Part shown: one piece after another, positions 25,226 through 34,757 of the stretch
How positions within the stretch are numbered: the first letter of the stretch is position 1
How the letters are laid out: every line of letters starts with the position of its first letter
Origin: Roseibium algicola
Lineage (GTDB): Bacteria; Pseudomonadota; Alphaproteobacteria; Rhizobiales; Stappiaceae
DNA length: 64,000 bases
Assembly (NCBI RefSeq): GCF_001999245.1
Contig: NZ_CP019630.1
Span: forward strand, 2,534,501 to 2,598,500
Reading direction: 5' to 3'
Notes under the pieces: model-generated
What the model was told of the DNA's origin: nothing
The model's database searches: none
Seen by the model: the letters and a program-made list of their open reading frames with translations, nothing else
Position numbers and translations under genes: made by a program

Positions 25226-26257
25226 TCACTCAGCTGCCTGTGCCTGACGTTTCCCGCCAAAGGTTCCGCTGAGATACGCCCAGGCGGGCCTGCGGAACAG
25301 GAACCAGCCGATGTTCGTGCGGCGGATCAGCCAGAACAGGATCATCGGACTGACCGACGCCACCAGCGTCACGATCAACGACGTTGTGCCGATATCAAGG
25401 ATGCCCAACTTCAGCAGAATCACCCGCGTCACGCCCATGGGGAAGAAGAAGGCGAGATAGATGACGATCGAGTTTTCGCCGAAATGCTGAAGGAAACCGA
25501 GCCGGCCCCATTTCACGATCAACGCGCTGGTGAGGATGATGGCACCTGCACCGGCCGCGCCAAGAACAAGGGCAATGACCGGCAGATGCGCCCAGCCGGC
25601 ATAGACCAGCGTGCCGTTCACCAGGCCCCAGACCAGCAGACACGCGAGACTGATCCCGATCCGCTCGCGCGCCCAGTCGGCCAGAGCGAAGATCTGCGGA
25701 GCAAAAACGAAGCCGGCATAGAAGAAAACGAAACGGGCCGCGAATTCATCGACCAACAGCCAACCGGTGTGGATCGGCGCGATCTGCAGAAGTGCGCCGA
25801 CGGCCAGAACCAGTTGCCACGGCACACCCTTGTCGTGGGCGACCTTTGACACGACGAAGAAGACCGGCAGCATGTAGATGAACCACAAGGTACCGAAGGG
25901 CTCGATGAAACTCAGAAAATAGAGTTCCACCGTTTCGCGAACGCTGGTCTCCTCGATGAAGACGGGCGCCTTCACCAGAAACTGGATCGTCATCCACAGC
26001 ACATAAAAGTAGGCAAAGTGGACGACCTTGCGATCAAGATAGAGTTTCCAGTCGCGGGTAATGACGTTCGACAGGAACAGGCCCGAGATCAGGAAGAAAT
26101 CCGGCATGCGGAAGGGGGCTGCAAAGGCAACGACCACATGCATCCAGCCTGTCTGGCCAGCGGCGGCTTCCACGCCGAGCACCGAATGCATCATCACGAC
26201 GAAGATGATGCAGATGCCCTTGGCGGTATCCACCCAATCTACACGCCTGGTGCTCAT
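25226..26257 (-). CDS. Acyltransferase 3 family membrane protein
   Basis: 343-residue integral membrane protein with about ten hydrophobic segments. The opening RVDWVDTAKGICIIFVVMMHSVLG carries the conserved His of acyltransferase-3 (OafA/NodX-like) proteins; PFRMPDFFLISGLF and FGTLWFIYMLPVF are also family-typical. Members transfer acyl groups onto glycans or lipids at the inner membrane. The acceptor is unknown and no polysaccharide cluster is adjacent. It begins 118 bp after the fxsA stop and ends 55 bp from the polA start on the same strand. Confidence 0.88.
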   Translation of the reverse strand: MSTRRVDWVDTAKGICIIFVVMMHSVLGVEAAAGQTGWMHVVVAFAAPFRMPDFFLISGLFLSNVITRDWKLYLDRKVVHFAYFYVLWMTIQFLVKAPVFIEETSVRETVELYFLSFIEPFGTLWFIYMLPVFFVVSKVAHDKGVPWQLVLAVGALLQIAPIHTGWLLVDEFAARFVFFYAGFVFAPQIFALADWARERIGISLACLLVWGLVNGTLVYAGWAHLPVIALVLGAAGAGAIILTSALIVKWGRLGFLQHFGENSIVIYLAFFFPMGVTRVILLKLGILDIGTTSLIVTLVASVSPMILFWLIRRTNIGWFLFRRPAWAYLSGTFGGKRQAQAAE

Positions 26258-26375
26258 TCTCCCGCTGCCTGCTCCGCTTCAGTCCGGTTTCGGGTCCAAT
26301 TCAGCGCAGACATAACCTTGACTGGTAAATTTTACGCATACACCAGCAGTCACGTTTTAGTGAGCGTTTGGGAAA

Positions 26376-26888
26376 TCAGGGCTTCGCGTTGTCCGAGCCA
26401 TCCTGCCAGGGGCTGAGCTTCGGCTGGCCGGAGCCACCACCCGTGCCGCTGTTTTTTTCGCTCCAGTCGCCTTCGTCCAGATCCACGACGCCGTCATCCG
26501 GCCGGCGCATACCACCGCCGCCATCGACGATAACGACGTTCGATCGGGCAATGATGAACCGCGCCAGCGCTTCGCGCACCGGCGGTATGAACAGGAGCAG
26601 GCCGATGGCATCCGTGACGAAACCCGGGATCAGCAGCAGAATGCTGGCAAGAACGATCATTGCACCCTGCATCACCTCGTTTCCGGGTGTGCGGCCGGCA
26701 TCCAGCTCCGTTTGCATGCGCATCAGCAGCGACAGGCCTTGCTGGCGCAGCATCACTGTCCCGGCCAACGCGGTGATCACCGTCAGCAGGATTGTCGGGA
26801 ACACACCGATCAAGCCTCCCACCCAGATGAACATCGCAATCTCGATCAGGGGCAGAAGAAGAATTGCGGCAATGATATAAAGTCCCAC
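26376..26888 (-). CDS. fxsA: FxsA family membrane protein
   Basis: About 170 residues. FxsA core with hydrophobic segments near residues 2-19 (YIIAAILLLPLIEIAMFIWVGG in outline), 26-44 and 72-100 (MIVLASILLLIPGFVTDAIGLLLFIPPVREAL), then an acidic/Gly tail. FxsA overproduction affects phage exclusion in E. coli; its normal role is unclear. I prefer the GTG at 26888, which has GGAG about five bases upstream and starts right at the conserved core; an ATG fifteen codons earlier (26933) is the alternative. Divergent from timA, a common alphaproteobacterial arrangement (normally with secB nearby, which here is at 55681). Confidence 0.85.
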   Translation of the reverse strand: MGLYIIAAILLLPLIEIAMFIWVGGLIGVFPTILLTVITALAGTVMLRQQGLSLLMRMQTELDAGRTPGNEVMQGAMIVLASILLLIPGFVTDAIGLLLFIPPVREALARFIIARSNVVIVDGGGGMRRPDDGVVDLDEGDWSEKNSGTGGGSGQPKLSPWQDGSDNAKP

Positions 26889-27126
26889 GGGAGCTCCATC
26901 GTCTGATAAGCTATTCGGACCTAAGGTAGACATTCACTCGCAAAAATGCGAGCAGGCAGTCACGAAATGGCTATGAATGCAAAGATTCAGTCTTGCTCTT
27001 GGGTCTGGATGCTGGTTCAAGGACCCCCTAAATAGGAAGCAGACAGGCTTTGCGTACGAGGCTGCGCTCACCTGGCAGTTAGAGCAGGCGGCTCTAGGGC
27101 CTCAAAAAGGGTAACCGGAAGTTACG

Positions 27127-27855
27127 ATGAACGAGATTTTTGACCCGTTGAACCTCCTCCTGATGGGACTTGCGGTTTTCATTCTGTTCAGACTGCGATC
27201 GGTGCTGGGCAAACGCACCGGCAATGAGCGCCCGCCATTCGACCCCTATTCCAAGCCCGATCAGCCGCGCGAACGCAAAAACGGCAACGATCAGGACAAT
27301 GTCATCCCGATGCCGAACCAGACCACGCCGGAGGCCGAGCCGGTCGAGGAGAGCGGTCGTGGTGGCGACGTCGTGATCGACAAGGTTGCCCCGGCGGGCT
27401 CCGCATTGAACAGCGCCCTGAAGCAAATCCTGTCCGTTGACCGCAGCTTCGAGCCGGAACCTTTCCTGGAAGGCGCACGCGCCGCCTACGAGATGATCGT
27501 GATGGCGTTTGCGGACGGCGACAAGAAAGCGCTGAAGAACCTTCTCTCCCGCGAAGTCTATGAAGGCTTCGTCACCGCAATCGACGATCGCGAAAAGCGT
27601 GGCGAGACAATCGAATCGACCTTTGTCGGCATCGACAAGGCCGAAATCGTCGAAGCTGCGCTGAAGAATTCGACCGCCCAGGTAACCGTGAAGATCCACA
27701 GCCAGCTGATTTCCGCCACGCGCGACAAGGCCGGTGAAGTGGTCGACGGCGATCCGGCCAAGGTAAGCGAAGTGATCGACATCTGGACCTTCGCCCGGGA
27801 CACCACGTCTCGCGATCCGAACTGGAAGCTGGTCGCGACCGAATCCGCAGAGTAA
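27127..27855 (+). CDS. Tim44/TimA family lipoprotein-like membrane protein
   Basis: 242-residue Tim44-domain protein. One N-terminal membrane segment (FDPLNLLLMGLAVFILFRLRSVLG) is followed by a charged linker and a C-terminal Tim44/NTF2-like domain from about residue 95 (FLEGARAAYEMIVMAFADGDKKALKNLLS through EVIDIWTFARDTTSRDPNWKLVAT). The bacterial relative TimA of Caulobacter is an inner-membrane protein homologous to mitochondrial Tim44; its role is not settled. First gene of a compact group with mltA, an Smr protein and an XRE regulator, with 5-bp, 3-bp and 4-bp gaps. Confidence 0.92.
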   Translation: MNEIFDPLNLLLMGLAVFILFRLRSVLGKRTGNERPPFDPYSKPDQPRERKNGNDQDNVIPMPNQTTPEAEPVEESGRGGDVVIDKVAPAGSALNSALKQILSVDRSFEPEPFLEGARAAYEMIVMAFADGDKKALKNLLSREVYEGFVTAIDDREKRGETIESTFVGIDKAEIVEAALKNSTAQVTVKIHSQLISATRDKAGEVVDGDPAKVSEVIDIWTFARDTTSRDPNWKLVATESAE

Positions 27856-27860
27856 TCACG

Positions 27861-29087
27861 ATGCAGGGCAAGCGGAACACGCGGCCCCGGCCGGGCTTCC
27901 GGCTTGTCCCACTGCTAAAGGGCGCGGTTCTGGCCGCGCCGCTTTTCTTTTCAGGAGCTGCCTCATCCATGGTACCAGGCCAACGGATCCCGGACCGGTT
28001 CGAGGCAATCTCCTTCTCCAGTCTGCCGGGCTGGCTGAACGACGATCATGCCGCCGCTCTTGCCGGATTTCTGCGCCTGTGCCGCAAACCGGAAATCCTG
28101 ACCCAGGACACCGTTTTTCCCTCCGTTGCCGCAGCAGATCTGCAAAAGCTCTGTAACGACGCCGAAAAGGCCGCAAAGTCCGGTGATGAAGCACCGCGAG
28201 ACTTTTTCGAAAGCCGGTTCACGCCGCACCGAATTGCCCAGAGCGGATTTGTGACGGGCTATTTCGAGCCGGAACTGGCCGCCTCGCGGGTCAGAACCGA
28301 GATATTCCGGTATCCCTTGCTCAAAAAGCCGGAAGGCCTGGAGGCGATCACGCCGGAAAACCGGCCACAGGACTGGCCCGAAACGCTCAGCCATGGACGG
28401 CGGGTTGAGGGACGCGTCACCGAAATGCCGGATCGGAGCGCCATCATGGATGGCAAGCTCGATCCGGAAAATCTCGAACTCGTCTGGCTTGCCGATCCGA
28501 TCGACGCCTATTTCGTACATGTTCAGGGCTCGGCAAGGCTGCGTCTTGCGGACGGAAGCGCGATGCGGGTCGGTTATGCGGGGAAGACAGGCCACCCCTA
28601 TACCGGCATTGCCCGGTTGCTGGTAACGCGCGGAGAAGGCACGCCGGAGGACTTCACGGCTGCCGGACTTCGTGCCTGGCTGGAAGCGCATCCGGAGGAG
28701 CGAGATCAGCTGTTCCGACAAAACCGGTCTTTCATCTTCTTTCGGGAAGTCGACGAAATCGGCGTGAACGACGGGCCCGTCGGGGCCGCGGGCCTTCCCC
28801 TTGTGGCAGGCCGCAGCCTTGCGGTCGATCCGAGTTTCATTCCCTATGGATCCCTGGTTTTCGTTGCCTCCGCGCTGAAGGATCACGATAGCGACGACGG
28901 CGCTTTCCAGCGGCTGATGGTGGCAGATGACACCGGATCGGCAATCAAGGGACCGGCGCGGGGCGATATCTTCGTCGGATCCGGGCAGACGGCAGGCGCC
29001 ATTGCCGGAGAAATCCGCCACAAGGCCGACTTCACGATCCTGGTGCCGAACATCCGTCTTGGTCCCGCTGGTGTGGCGGCGGACTGA
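27861..29087 (+). CDS. mltA: Membrane-bound lytic murein transglycosylase A
   Basis: 408-residue periplasmic enzyme that cleaves the MurNAc-GlcNAc bond with 1,6-anhydro formation. A signal-like N-terminus (VPLLKGAVLAAPLFFSGAASS) is followed by the MltA domain with GFVTGYFEPELAASR, WLADPIDAYFVHVQGSARLRLADG, and the 3D domain near the C-terminus carrying catalytic Asp residues (MVADDTGSAIKGPARGDIFVGSG). No lipobox Cys is evident, so it may be soluble or anchored by its N-terminus. It begins 5 bp after timA and 3 bp before the Smr gene. Confidence 0.95.
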   Translation: MQGKRNTRPRPGFRLVPLLKGAVLAAPLFFSGAASSMVPGQRIPDRFEAISFSSLPGWLNDDHAAALAGFLRLCRKPEILTQDTVFPSVAAADLQKLCNDAEKAAKSGDEAPRDFFESRFTPHRIAQSGFVTGYFEPELAASRVRTEIFRYPLLKKPEGLEAITPENRPQDWPETLSHGRRVEGRVTEMPDRSAIMDGKLDPENLELVWLADPIDAYFVHVQGSARLRLADGSAMRVGYAGKTGHPYTGIARLLVTRGEGTPEDFTAAGLRAWLEAHPEERDQLFRQNRSFIFFREVDEIGVNDGPVGAAGLPLVAGRSLAVDPSFIPYGSLVFVASALKDHDSDDGAFQRLMVADDTGSAIKGPARGDIFVGSGQTAGAIAGEIRHKADFTILVPNIRLGPAGVAAD

Positions 29088-29090
29088 GAC

Positions 29091-29660
29091 ATGGCAAGAC
29101 GGGGTAAAAAAGGGACACTGTCGCCGGAAGACAGGGAACTGTGGGGCAAGGTTGCCAAAACCCTGACACCGCTGCATCCGGACAGGGCTCAGGACCTCAA
29201 GGCCGAGCTTGAGAAAATCGCCGAAACCGAACCGGCGGCACCCGCAAAGGCGCTGAAAACCGCGACCGCGATCCAGGCTCCCGCTGCGGCCAAGGCGCCG
29301 CCAACACCGCTGCCGCTGCATCAGCTGGAACACCGCTACCGCCGCAAGCTGGTGCGCGGCGTGAAGGCCATCGATGCGCGGATAGACCTGCACGGCCTGA
29401 CCCAGCATCAGGCGCATGACCGGCTGCGCGGCTTTCTCTACCAGGCGCAGGCGAGAAGTCATAAGGTTGTGCTGGTAATCACGGGCAAGGGCAGCGGTGA
29501 CGCACGCGCCTATATGGACGAGCGCGGCGTTTTGCGCAGAATGGTGCCCCAGTGGCTGTCGATGCCCGACTTGCGATCCGTGGTACTTGGCTACGAGGAA
29601 GCCCACGCGAACCACGGCGGCGGCGGCGCACTGTACGTTCGCATTCGAAAAAGAAGGTAG
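29091..29660 (+). CDS. Smr/MutS2-domain protein
   Basis: 189 residues. Basic N-terminus (ARRGKKG), Ala/Pro-rich linker, then an Smr domain from about residue 95: DARIDLHGLTQHQAHDRLRGFLYQA, VLVITGKGSG and LGYEEAHANHGGGGALYVRIRK. Smr domains are small endonuclease folds seen alone or in MutS2; some cleave RNA or branched DNA. It fits the usual Smr length and follows mltA by 3 bp, a gene order common in Hyphomicrobiales. Substrate not predicted. Confidence 0.93.
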   Translation: MARRGKKGTLSPEDRELWGKVAKTLTPLHPDRAQDLKAELEKIAETEPAAPAKALKTATAIQAPAAAKAPPTPLPLHQLEHRYRRKLVRGVKAIDARIDLHGLTQHQAHDRLRGFLYQAQARSHKVVLVITGKGSGDARAYMDERGVLRRMVPQWLSMPDLRSVVLGYEEAHANHGGGGALYVRIRKRR

Positions 29661-29664
29661 GGCC

Positions 29665-30036
29665 GTGACCCCACTTGGCGCAAAAATCCGGGAACTCAGG
29701 ATAAAACGGGATGTGTCGCTGAAGGAAATGGCAGCGGCCTTGTCGGTTTCCAGTGCCTATCTGTCCGCGCTGGAACATGGCAAGCGCGGCAAGCCAACCT
29801 GGTTTCTGGTGCAGCGAATCATCACCTATTTCAACGTCATCTGGGATGAAGCGGAAGAAATCCAGCGCCTGGCCGAACTGTCCGACCCGCGCGTCACCAT
29901 CGACACGGCCGGCATGGACCCGAAGGCCACCGAACTTGCCAACCAGCTTGCGCTGAAGATCGGAGGCCTTTCCGAAGAGTCTCTTGCAGCCCTCCTGCAC
30001 CAACTCCGGGTTGCCGCCGTGAAGGACGGTGTGTGA
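29665..30036 (+). CDS. XRE family HTH regulator
   Basis: 123 residues beginning at GTG with AAGG upstream. The N-terminal HTH is clear: GAKIRELRIKRDVSLKEMAAALSVSSAYLSALEHGKRGKP. The C-terminal half is a short helical region without a recognised sensor. It follows the Smr gene by 4 bp, so it belongs to the timA-mltA-smr unit and may control it. The frame is open further upstream but overlaps smr and has no ribosome-binding site there. Confidence 0.88.
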   Translation: MTPLGAKIRELRIKRDVSLKEMAAALSVSSAYLSALEHGKRGKPTWFLVQRIITYFNVIWDEAEEIQRLAELSDPRVTIDTAGMDPKATELANQLALKIGGLSEESLAALLHQLRVAAVKDGV

Positions 30037-30207
30037 CGACGCATGCCCTCGCCAGGTTCAAACCATGGCATGGCGGTGCATTGCTGTTTCTGTACCGCTT
30101 GGAACGCAGCCTCTTGCAGGTCAGTTCAGGATTTACGTGTCCTTCAATCCCATCCTCTATATAACCTCCAGCAAACCTGCGCCTGCTGAACGGAACACTG
30201 GACCAGT

Positions 30208-33042
30208 ATGAAACTCTCCCAGGAAGACCTTGCCGGACTGATCGATGCCGATGACCTGAGAAATCGCCTGACCGCGCTGACCGCCGGCAATGACGGCGAC
30301 GGTTCGGACATGAAGACCCGCTCGGCTGTTCTTGCGATGCTGAAGCAGGTGGTGAAAGACGCTCGCGGCAAGGCCCAGGCGATGCTGGACGAGGACGGCG
30401 GCGGGCTGCTGTGCGCCGGGCGGCTGTCCTATATCCAGGACGAGCTGATCCGCGTGATCTACGATTTCGCCCTGCACCACGTCTACCGGATCAAGAACCC
30501 GTCCGCCGCGGAGCGCATGGCCATTGCCGCCGTTGGCGGTTACGGCCGCGGCACACTGGCGCCGGGGTCCGACATCGATCTTCTGTTCGTGCTGCCGTAC
30601 AAGCAGACCCCCTGGGGTGAGCAGGTGGTGGAATATATCCTCTACATGCTCTGGGACCTGGGCTTCAAGGTAGGCCACGCGACCCGGAATATCGACGAGT
30701 GCATCCGCCTGTCCAAGGCGGACATGACCATCCGCACCGCCATTCTGGAAGCCCGCTACATCTGGGGCGACGAGGCTCTTTTCGAGGAACTCGTCCAGCG
30801 CTTCGACAAGGAAGTGGTCGAAGGCACCAGCTCGGAATTCATCGCCGCCAAGCTGCTGGAACGCGATGACCGCCACAAGCGCCAGGGCGCCTCGCGCTAC
30901 CTGGTCGAGCCGAACATCAAGGAAGGCAAGGGCGGTCTGCGCGATCTCAATACCCTGTTCTGGATCGCCAAGTACCACTACCGGGTCAACAGACAGTCGG
31001 AACTGGTCAAGAAAGGCGTTCTGACCCGTTCGGAATATGCGCGGTTCAAGAAGTCTGACGACTTCCTGTGGGCGGTCCGCTGCCATCTGCATTTCCTGAC
31101 GGGACGGCCGGAAGAGCGCCTGTCCTTCGATGTCCAGCGCGAGATCGCGATCCGGCTCGGCTACACCCAGCACCCGGGCATGAAGGATGTCGAGCGTTTC
31201 ATGAAGCACTACTTCCTGGTGGCCAAGGATGTCGGCGATCTGACCCGCATCATCTGCGCCGCGCTGGAGGAAGAGCACGTCAAGGAGCCGCGCGGCAAGG
31301 GCCTGACCGGCATGATGCGCCGCCTGCGCGCAGGCCGCGTTTCGGCAACCGCCAAGCCCGTTGAAGGGGCGACCGGCTTCGTGGTGGAGAACAACCGCCT
31401 GAATGCGGTATCCGACACCGTGTTCGAAACCGATCCGACCAACCTCCTGCGGGTGTTCCAGATCGCGGACAAGCACGACTACAACATGCATCCGCAGCTG
31501 ACCCGCCTGATGCGGCATTCGCTGAAGCTGGTCGATGGAAGCCTGCGCGCCGACCCTGAAGCGAACCGGCTTTTCCTGTCGATCCTGACCTCCCGGCACG
31601 CGCCGGAAAAGACCTTGCGCAAGATGAACGAAACCGGCGTGCTCGGCCGCTTCGTGCCCGAGTTCGGCAAGGTCGTGGCGATGATGCAGTTCAACATGTA
31701 TCACCACTACACGGTCGACGAGCATCTGATCCGGTCCATCGGCGTGCTGGCCGATATCGAGCGCGGCAACTCCGGCGACGACCATCCACTGGCAACCGAC
31801 CTGATCCTGACGCTGCAGAACCGCAAGGTGCTGTTTGTCGCCATGTTCCTGCACGACATCGCCAAGGGCAGGCCGGAAGATCATTCGATCGCCGGCGCCC
31901 GGGTCGCGCGCAAGCTGTGCCCGCGTTTCGGACTGAACGACGCGGAAACCGAGACGGTTGCCTGGCTGATCGAGCATCACCTGGACATGAGCACCATTGC
32001 CCAGTCGCGCGACCTGTCGGACCGCAAGACGATCACGGATTTCGCCAACACGGTGCAGTCGCTCGAAAGGCTGAAACTGCTCCTGATCCTGACCGTGGCC
32101 GACATTCGCGCCGTCGGGCCCGGCGTCTTCAACGGCTGGAAAGGCCAGCTGCTGCGCACGCTCTACTATGCCACCGAACCCCATCTGTCCGGCGGCCACA
32201 CGAAGATGTCGCATCGCCAGACCATCGACAAGGCCAAGGAAGAGCTCGGCAGCAAGCTGGAGCACTGGTCCGCCAAGGACCGCAATGCCTATTTGAACAG
32301 ACATTATCCGGCCTACTGGCTGCGTACGGAGCCGGAGCGGCTGGTCTCCCATGCCGAACTTCTGCACAAGGCCGACAAGGACAAGAGGCAGCTCGCCTTC
32401 CAGGTCATCCCGCGCGCCTTCGAGGGTGTGACCGAGCTGACGATCATGGCGCCGGACCATCCGCGCCTGCTGTCGATCATTGCCGGGGCCTGCTACACGA
32501 CCGGTGCCAATATCGTTGACGCACAGATCGACACCACGACAGACGGCTACGCGCTGGACACGATCTTCATCGGCCGGGAACTGCCGGACGACGAAGACGA
32601 AAAGCGCCGCGGCGAGCGGATTGCCAAGCTGATCGAGACCACACTACGCGGTGAAGAGCGGCTTCCGGAGCCCGTTTCCAAGAAGACCGGCGTCAAGGGC
32701 CGCATGAAGGCCTTCAAGGTGGCCAGCGAAGTGCTGGTCAACAACGCCCTGTCTGACGATTACACGGTGCTGGAGATTTCTGGTCTCGACCGGCCAGGCC
32801 TGCTCTACGACCTGACGCGCTCCATCGCGACGCTCAATCTGAACATCGGTTCGGCCCATATCTCGACCTTCGGCGAGAAAGTGGTCGACGTTTTCTACGT
32901 CACCGATCTCACCGGACAGAAAATTGCCAACATCGGGCGTCAGGAAATCATCCGTGAGCGCCTTGCCAATGCGGTCGACGGCCATGTGGAACTCGATCCG
33001 GCAGCTCCGGCAACCCGCAAGGTTCAGCGGCAGGCTTCATAA
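30208..33042 (+). CDS. glnD: Bifunctional [protein-PII] uridylyltransferase / uridylyl-removing enzyme
   Basis: 944 residues. GlnD senses glutamine and modifies or demodifies PII (GlnB/GlnK). Domains in order: nucleotidyltransferase with GGYGRGTLAPGSDIDLLFV (G-S and D-D motif, about residues 110-128), a GlnD-specific helical region, the HD hydrolase domain with HYTVDEHLIRS and FLHDIAKGRPEDHS, and two C-terminal ACT domains (about 735-820 and 850-925) that bind glutamine. All catalytic motifs are intact. A 171-bp gap upstream holds its promoter; murJ follows by 32 bp. Confidence 0.97.
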   Translation: MKLSQEDLAGLIDADDLRNRLTALTAGNDGDGSDMKTRSAVLAMLKQVVKDARGKAQAMLDEDGGGLLCAGRLSYIQDELIRVIYDFALHHVYRIKNPSAAERMAIAAVGGYGRGTLAPGSDIDLLFVLPYKQTPWGEQVVEYILYMLWDLGFKVGHATRNIDECIRLSKADMTIRTAILEARYIWGDEALFEELVQRFDKEVVEGTSSEFIAAKLLERDDRHKRQGASRYLVEPNIKEGKGGLRDLNTLFWIAKYHYRVNRQSELVKKGVLTRSEYARFKKSDDFLWAVRCHLHFLTGRPEERLSFDVQREIAIRLGYTQHPGMKDVERFMKHYFLVAKDVGDLTRIICAALEEEHVKEPRGKGLTGMMRRLRAGRVSATAKPVEGATGFVVENNRLNAVSDTVFETDPTNLLRVFQIADKHDYNMHPQLTRLMRHSLKLVDGSLRADPEANRLFLSILTSRHAPEKTLRKMNETGVLGRFVPEFGKVVAMMQFNMYHHYTVDEHLIRSIGVLADIERGNSGDDHPLATDLILTLQNRKVLFVAMFLHDIAKGRPEDHSIAGARVARKLCPRFGLNDAETETVAWLIEHHLDMSTIAQSRDLSDRKTITDFANTVQSLERLKLLLILTVADIRAVGPGVFNGWKGQLLRTLYYATEPHLSGGHTKMSHRQTIDKAKEELGSKLEHWSAKDRNAYLNRHYPAYWLRTEPERLVSHAELLHKADKDKRQLAFQVIPRAFEGVTELTIMAPDHPRLLSIIAGACYTTGANIVDAQIDTTTDGYALDTIFIGRELPDDEDEKRRGERIAKLIETTLRGEERLPEPVSKKTGVKGRMKAFKVASEVLVNNALSDDYTVLEISGLDRPGLLYDLTRSIATLNLNIGSAHISTFGEKVVDVFYVTDLTGQKIANIGRQEIIRERLANAVDGHVELDPAAPATRKVQRQAS

Positions 33043-33074
33043 GTGCATACCTTCCTCTTCGGAGTCCTTCCGGC

Positions 33075-34637
33075 ATGAGTCTCGTCCGCAATTTCGCAAC
33101 CGTCGGCAGCGCGACCCTGCTGAGCCGCCTGCTCGGCTTTGTTCGCGACGTGCTTCTGGCCGCCGTCGTCGGGGCCGGTCCGGTTGCCGATGCCTTTGTG
33201 GTGGCCTTCCGTCTGCCCAACCTGTTCCGCCGGCTGTTCGCGGAAGGCGCCTTCAACTCCGCCTTCATCCCGCTGTTCGGGCGAACGGTCGAGGAAGAGG
33301 GCGATGCGGGCGCCAAGCGGTTCGCCGGGGAAATCGGCGCAGCGCTGCTGTTCTGCCTGCTGGTGCTGACTGCTTTTGCACAAATCTTCATGCCGCTGGT
33401 GGTGTGGGCACTGGCACCGGGTTTCGTGGAAGACCCCACCAAGTACGACCTGACAGTTCTGATGTCGCGGATCGCGTTTCCCTATCTGATCTTCATGTCG
33501 ATGCTTGCCTTCATCGGCGGTATTCTCAACACCTATCAGCGCTTTGCCGCCGCTGCCTTCGCGCCGGTGATGCTGAACGTGGTGATGAGCGCCGTTCTGG
33601 GTGCCGTGCTTTATCTCGGTATCAAGGACGACACGGCGCTCGGGGTCATTCTGGCCATCGGCGTCACTGTTGGCGGGATCGTGCAGTTGATCGTCGTCCT
33701 CATCGACCTGAAGCGCCTCGGCTTCAAGATCCCCGTCTTCCGCCCGCGCTATACCAAATCGGCCAAACGCCTGCTGATGCTTGGCATTCCGGGCGTCGTT
33801 GCCGGCGGCGTCACCCAGATCAACATTGCCGTCGGCCAGATCATCGCCTCCATGCAGGAAGGCGCCAATGCGCTGCTCTATTTCGCCGACCGGCTCTACC
33901 AGTTGCCGCTCGGGGTGATCGGCATCGCCATCGGCGTGGTGCTCTTACCCAGCCTGACGCGGCAACTGCGCGCCGGACAGATGGGCGCTTACCAGCACAG
34001 CCTCAACCGAGCACTGGAGTTCTCACTGGTGCTGACCCTGCCGGCCGCTGTTGCGCTGGCTGTCATACCGCAGGAAATCGTCTCGGTGCTGTTCCAGCGG
34101 GTGCGCTTCGATGCCGCCGCGGTGGAAGGCACGGCTGCAGCCCTGACGGCATTTGCCTTTGGCCTGCCCGCCTTTGTGCTCAACAAGGTGTTTTCGCCCG
34201 GTTATTTCGCGCGGGAAGACACCAAGACGCCGATGATCTTTGCCGTTGTCGGCATGGTCGTGAACGTCGGCCTCTCGATCGCGCTGTTTCCCATGCTCCA
34301 GCATGTGGGCATCGCGCTGGCCACAACGCTGGCTGGCTGGGTGAACACCGGCCTCCTGATCATCGTTCTGTGGCGACGGGGCCATTTCCAGCCCGATTTC
34401 AAGCTGCTCCGGCGGCTGTCGCTGGTGGTGCTCGCCAGCCTGCTGATGGGGGTCGCGGTGCATTTTGCTGCCATCTACATGGCCTCCTGGCTATCGGCGC
34501 CATGGCTGGCGGTGCGTGCGGGCAGTCTCGTTCTGCTTGTGCTCGTCGGCATGGTCACCTTTGCCGTCTTCACCCAGCTCAGCGGCGGTTCCGACCTTGT
34601 CGGCATGCTGAAAGCGTTGAGACGGCGCAACACCTGA
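33075..34637 (+). CDS. murJ: Lipid II flippase
   Basis: 520-residue MurJ/MviN protein of the MOP superfamily with about fourteen membrane helices. It opens SLVRNFATVGSATLLSRLLGFVRDVLLAAVVGAG, has the conserved RLPNLFRRLFAEGAFNSAFIPLF loop and ends with paired helices. It flips lipid II across the inner membrane for peptidoglycan synthesis. glnD-murJ-trpS is a familiar alphaproteobacterial order. Full length. Confidence 0.96.
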   Translation: MSLVRNFATVGSATLLSRLLGFVRDVLLAAVVGAGPVADAFVVAFRLPNLFRRLFAEGAFNSAFIPLFGRTVEEEGDAGAKRFAGEIGAALLFCLLVLTAFAQIFMPLVVWALAPGFVEDPTKYDLTVLMSRIAFPYLIFMSMLAFIGGILNTYQRFAAAAFAPVMLNVVMSAVLGAVLYLGIKDDTALGVILAIGVTVGGIVQLIVVLIDLKRLGFKIPVFRPRYTKSAKRLLMLGIPGVVAGGVTQINIAVGQIIASMQEGANALLYFADRLYQLPLGVIGIAIGVVLLPSLTRQLRAGQMGAYQHSLNRALEFSLVLTLPAAVALAVIPQEIVSVLFQRVRFDAAAVEGTAAALTAFAFGLPAFVLNKVFSPGYFAREDTKTPMIFAVVGMVVNVGLSIALFPMLQHVGIALATTLAGWVNTGLLIIVLWRRGHFQPDFKLLRRLSLVVLASLLMGVAVHFAAIYMASWLSAPWLAVRAGSLVLLVLVGMVTFAVFTQLSGGSDLVGMLKALRRRNT

Positions 34638-34757
34638 CCGCGAAACGCCGGCGCACGCCGTTTCCAGCTTGCATGCATAACGGACCGGGCTTAAACCCGG
34701 CCCGCCCAAACATTCATAGCGCCCTTCCAACCGGCCGCACCATCAAAGGGATTTGAA

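Noticed and set aside
27963..29615. Open frame of about 550 codons opposite mltA and the smr gene
   Set aside because: Antisense to two well-recognised genes; no family resemblance.
30157..32460. Long open frame of about 770 codons on the minus strand opposite glnD
   Set aside because: Antisense shadow of glnD with no recognisable domain and no ribosome-binding site.
32924..34756. Plus-strand frame of about 610 codons overlapping murJ
   Set aside because: Out of frame with murJ, very Arg/Pro/Gly-rich translation typical of a shifted GC-rich frame.
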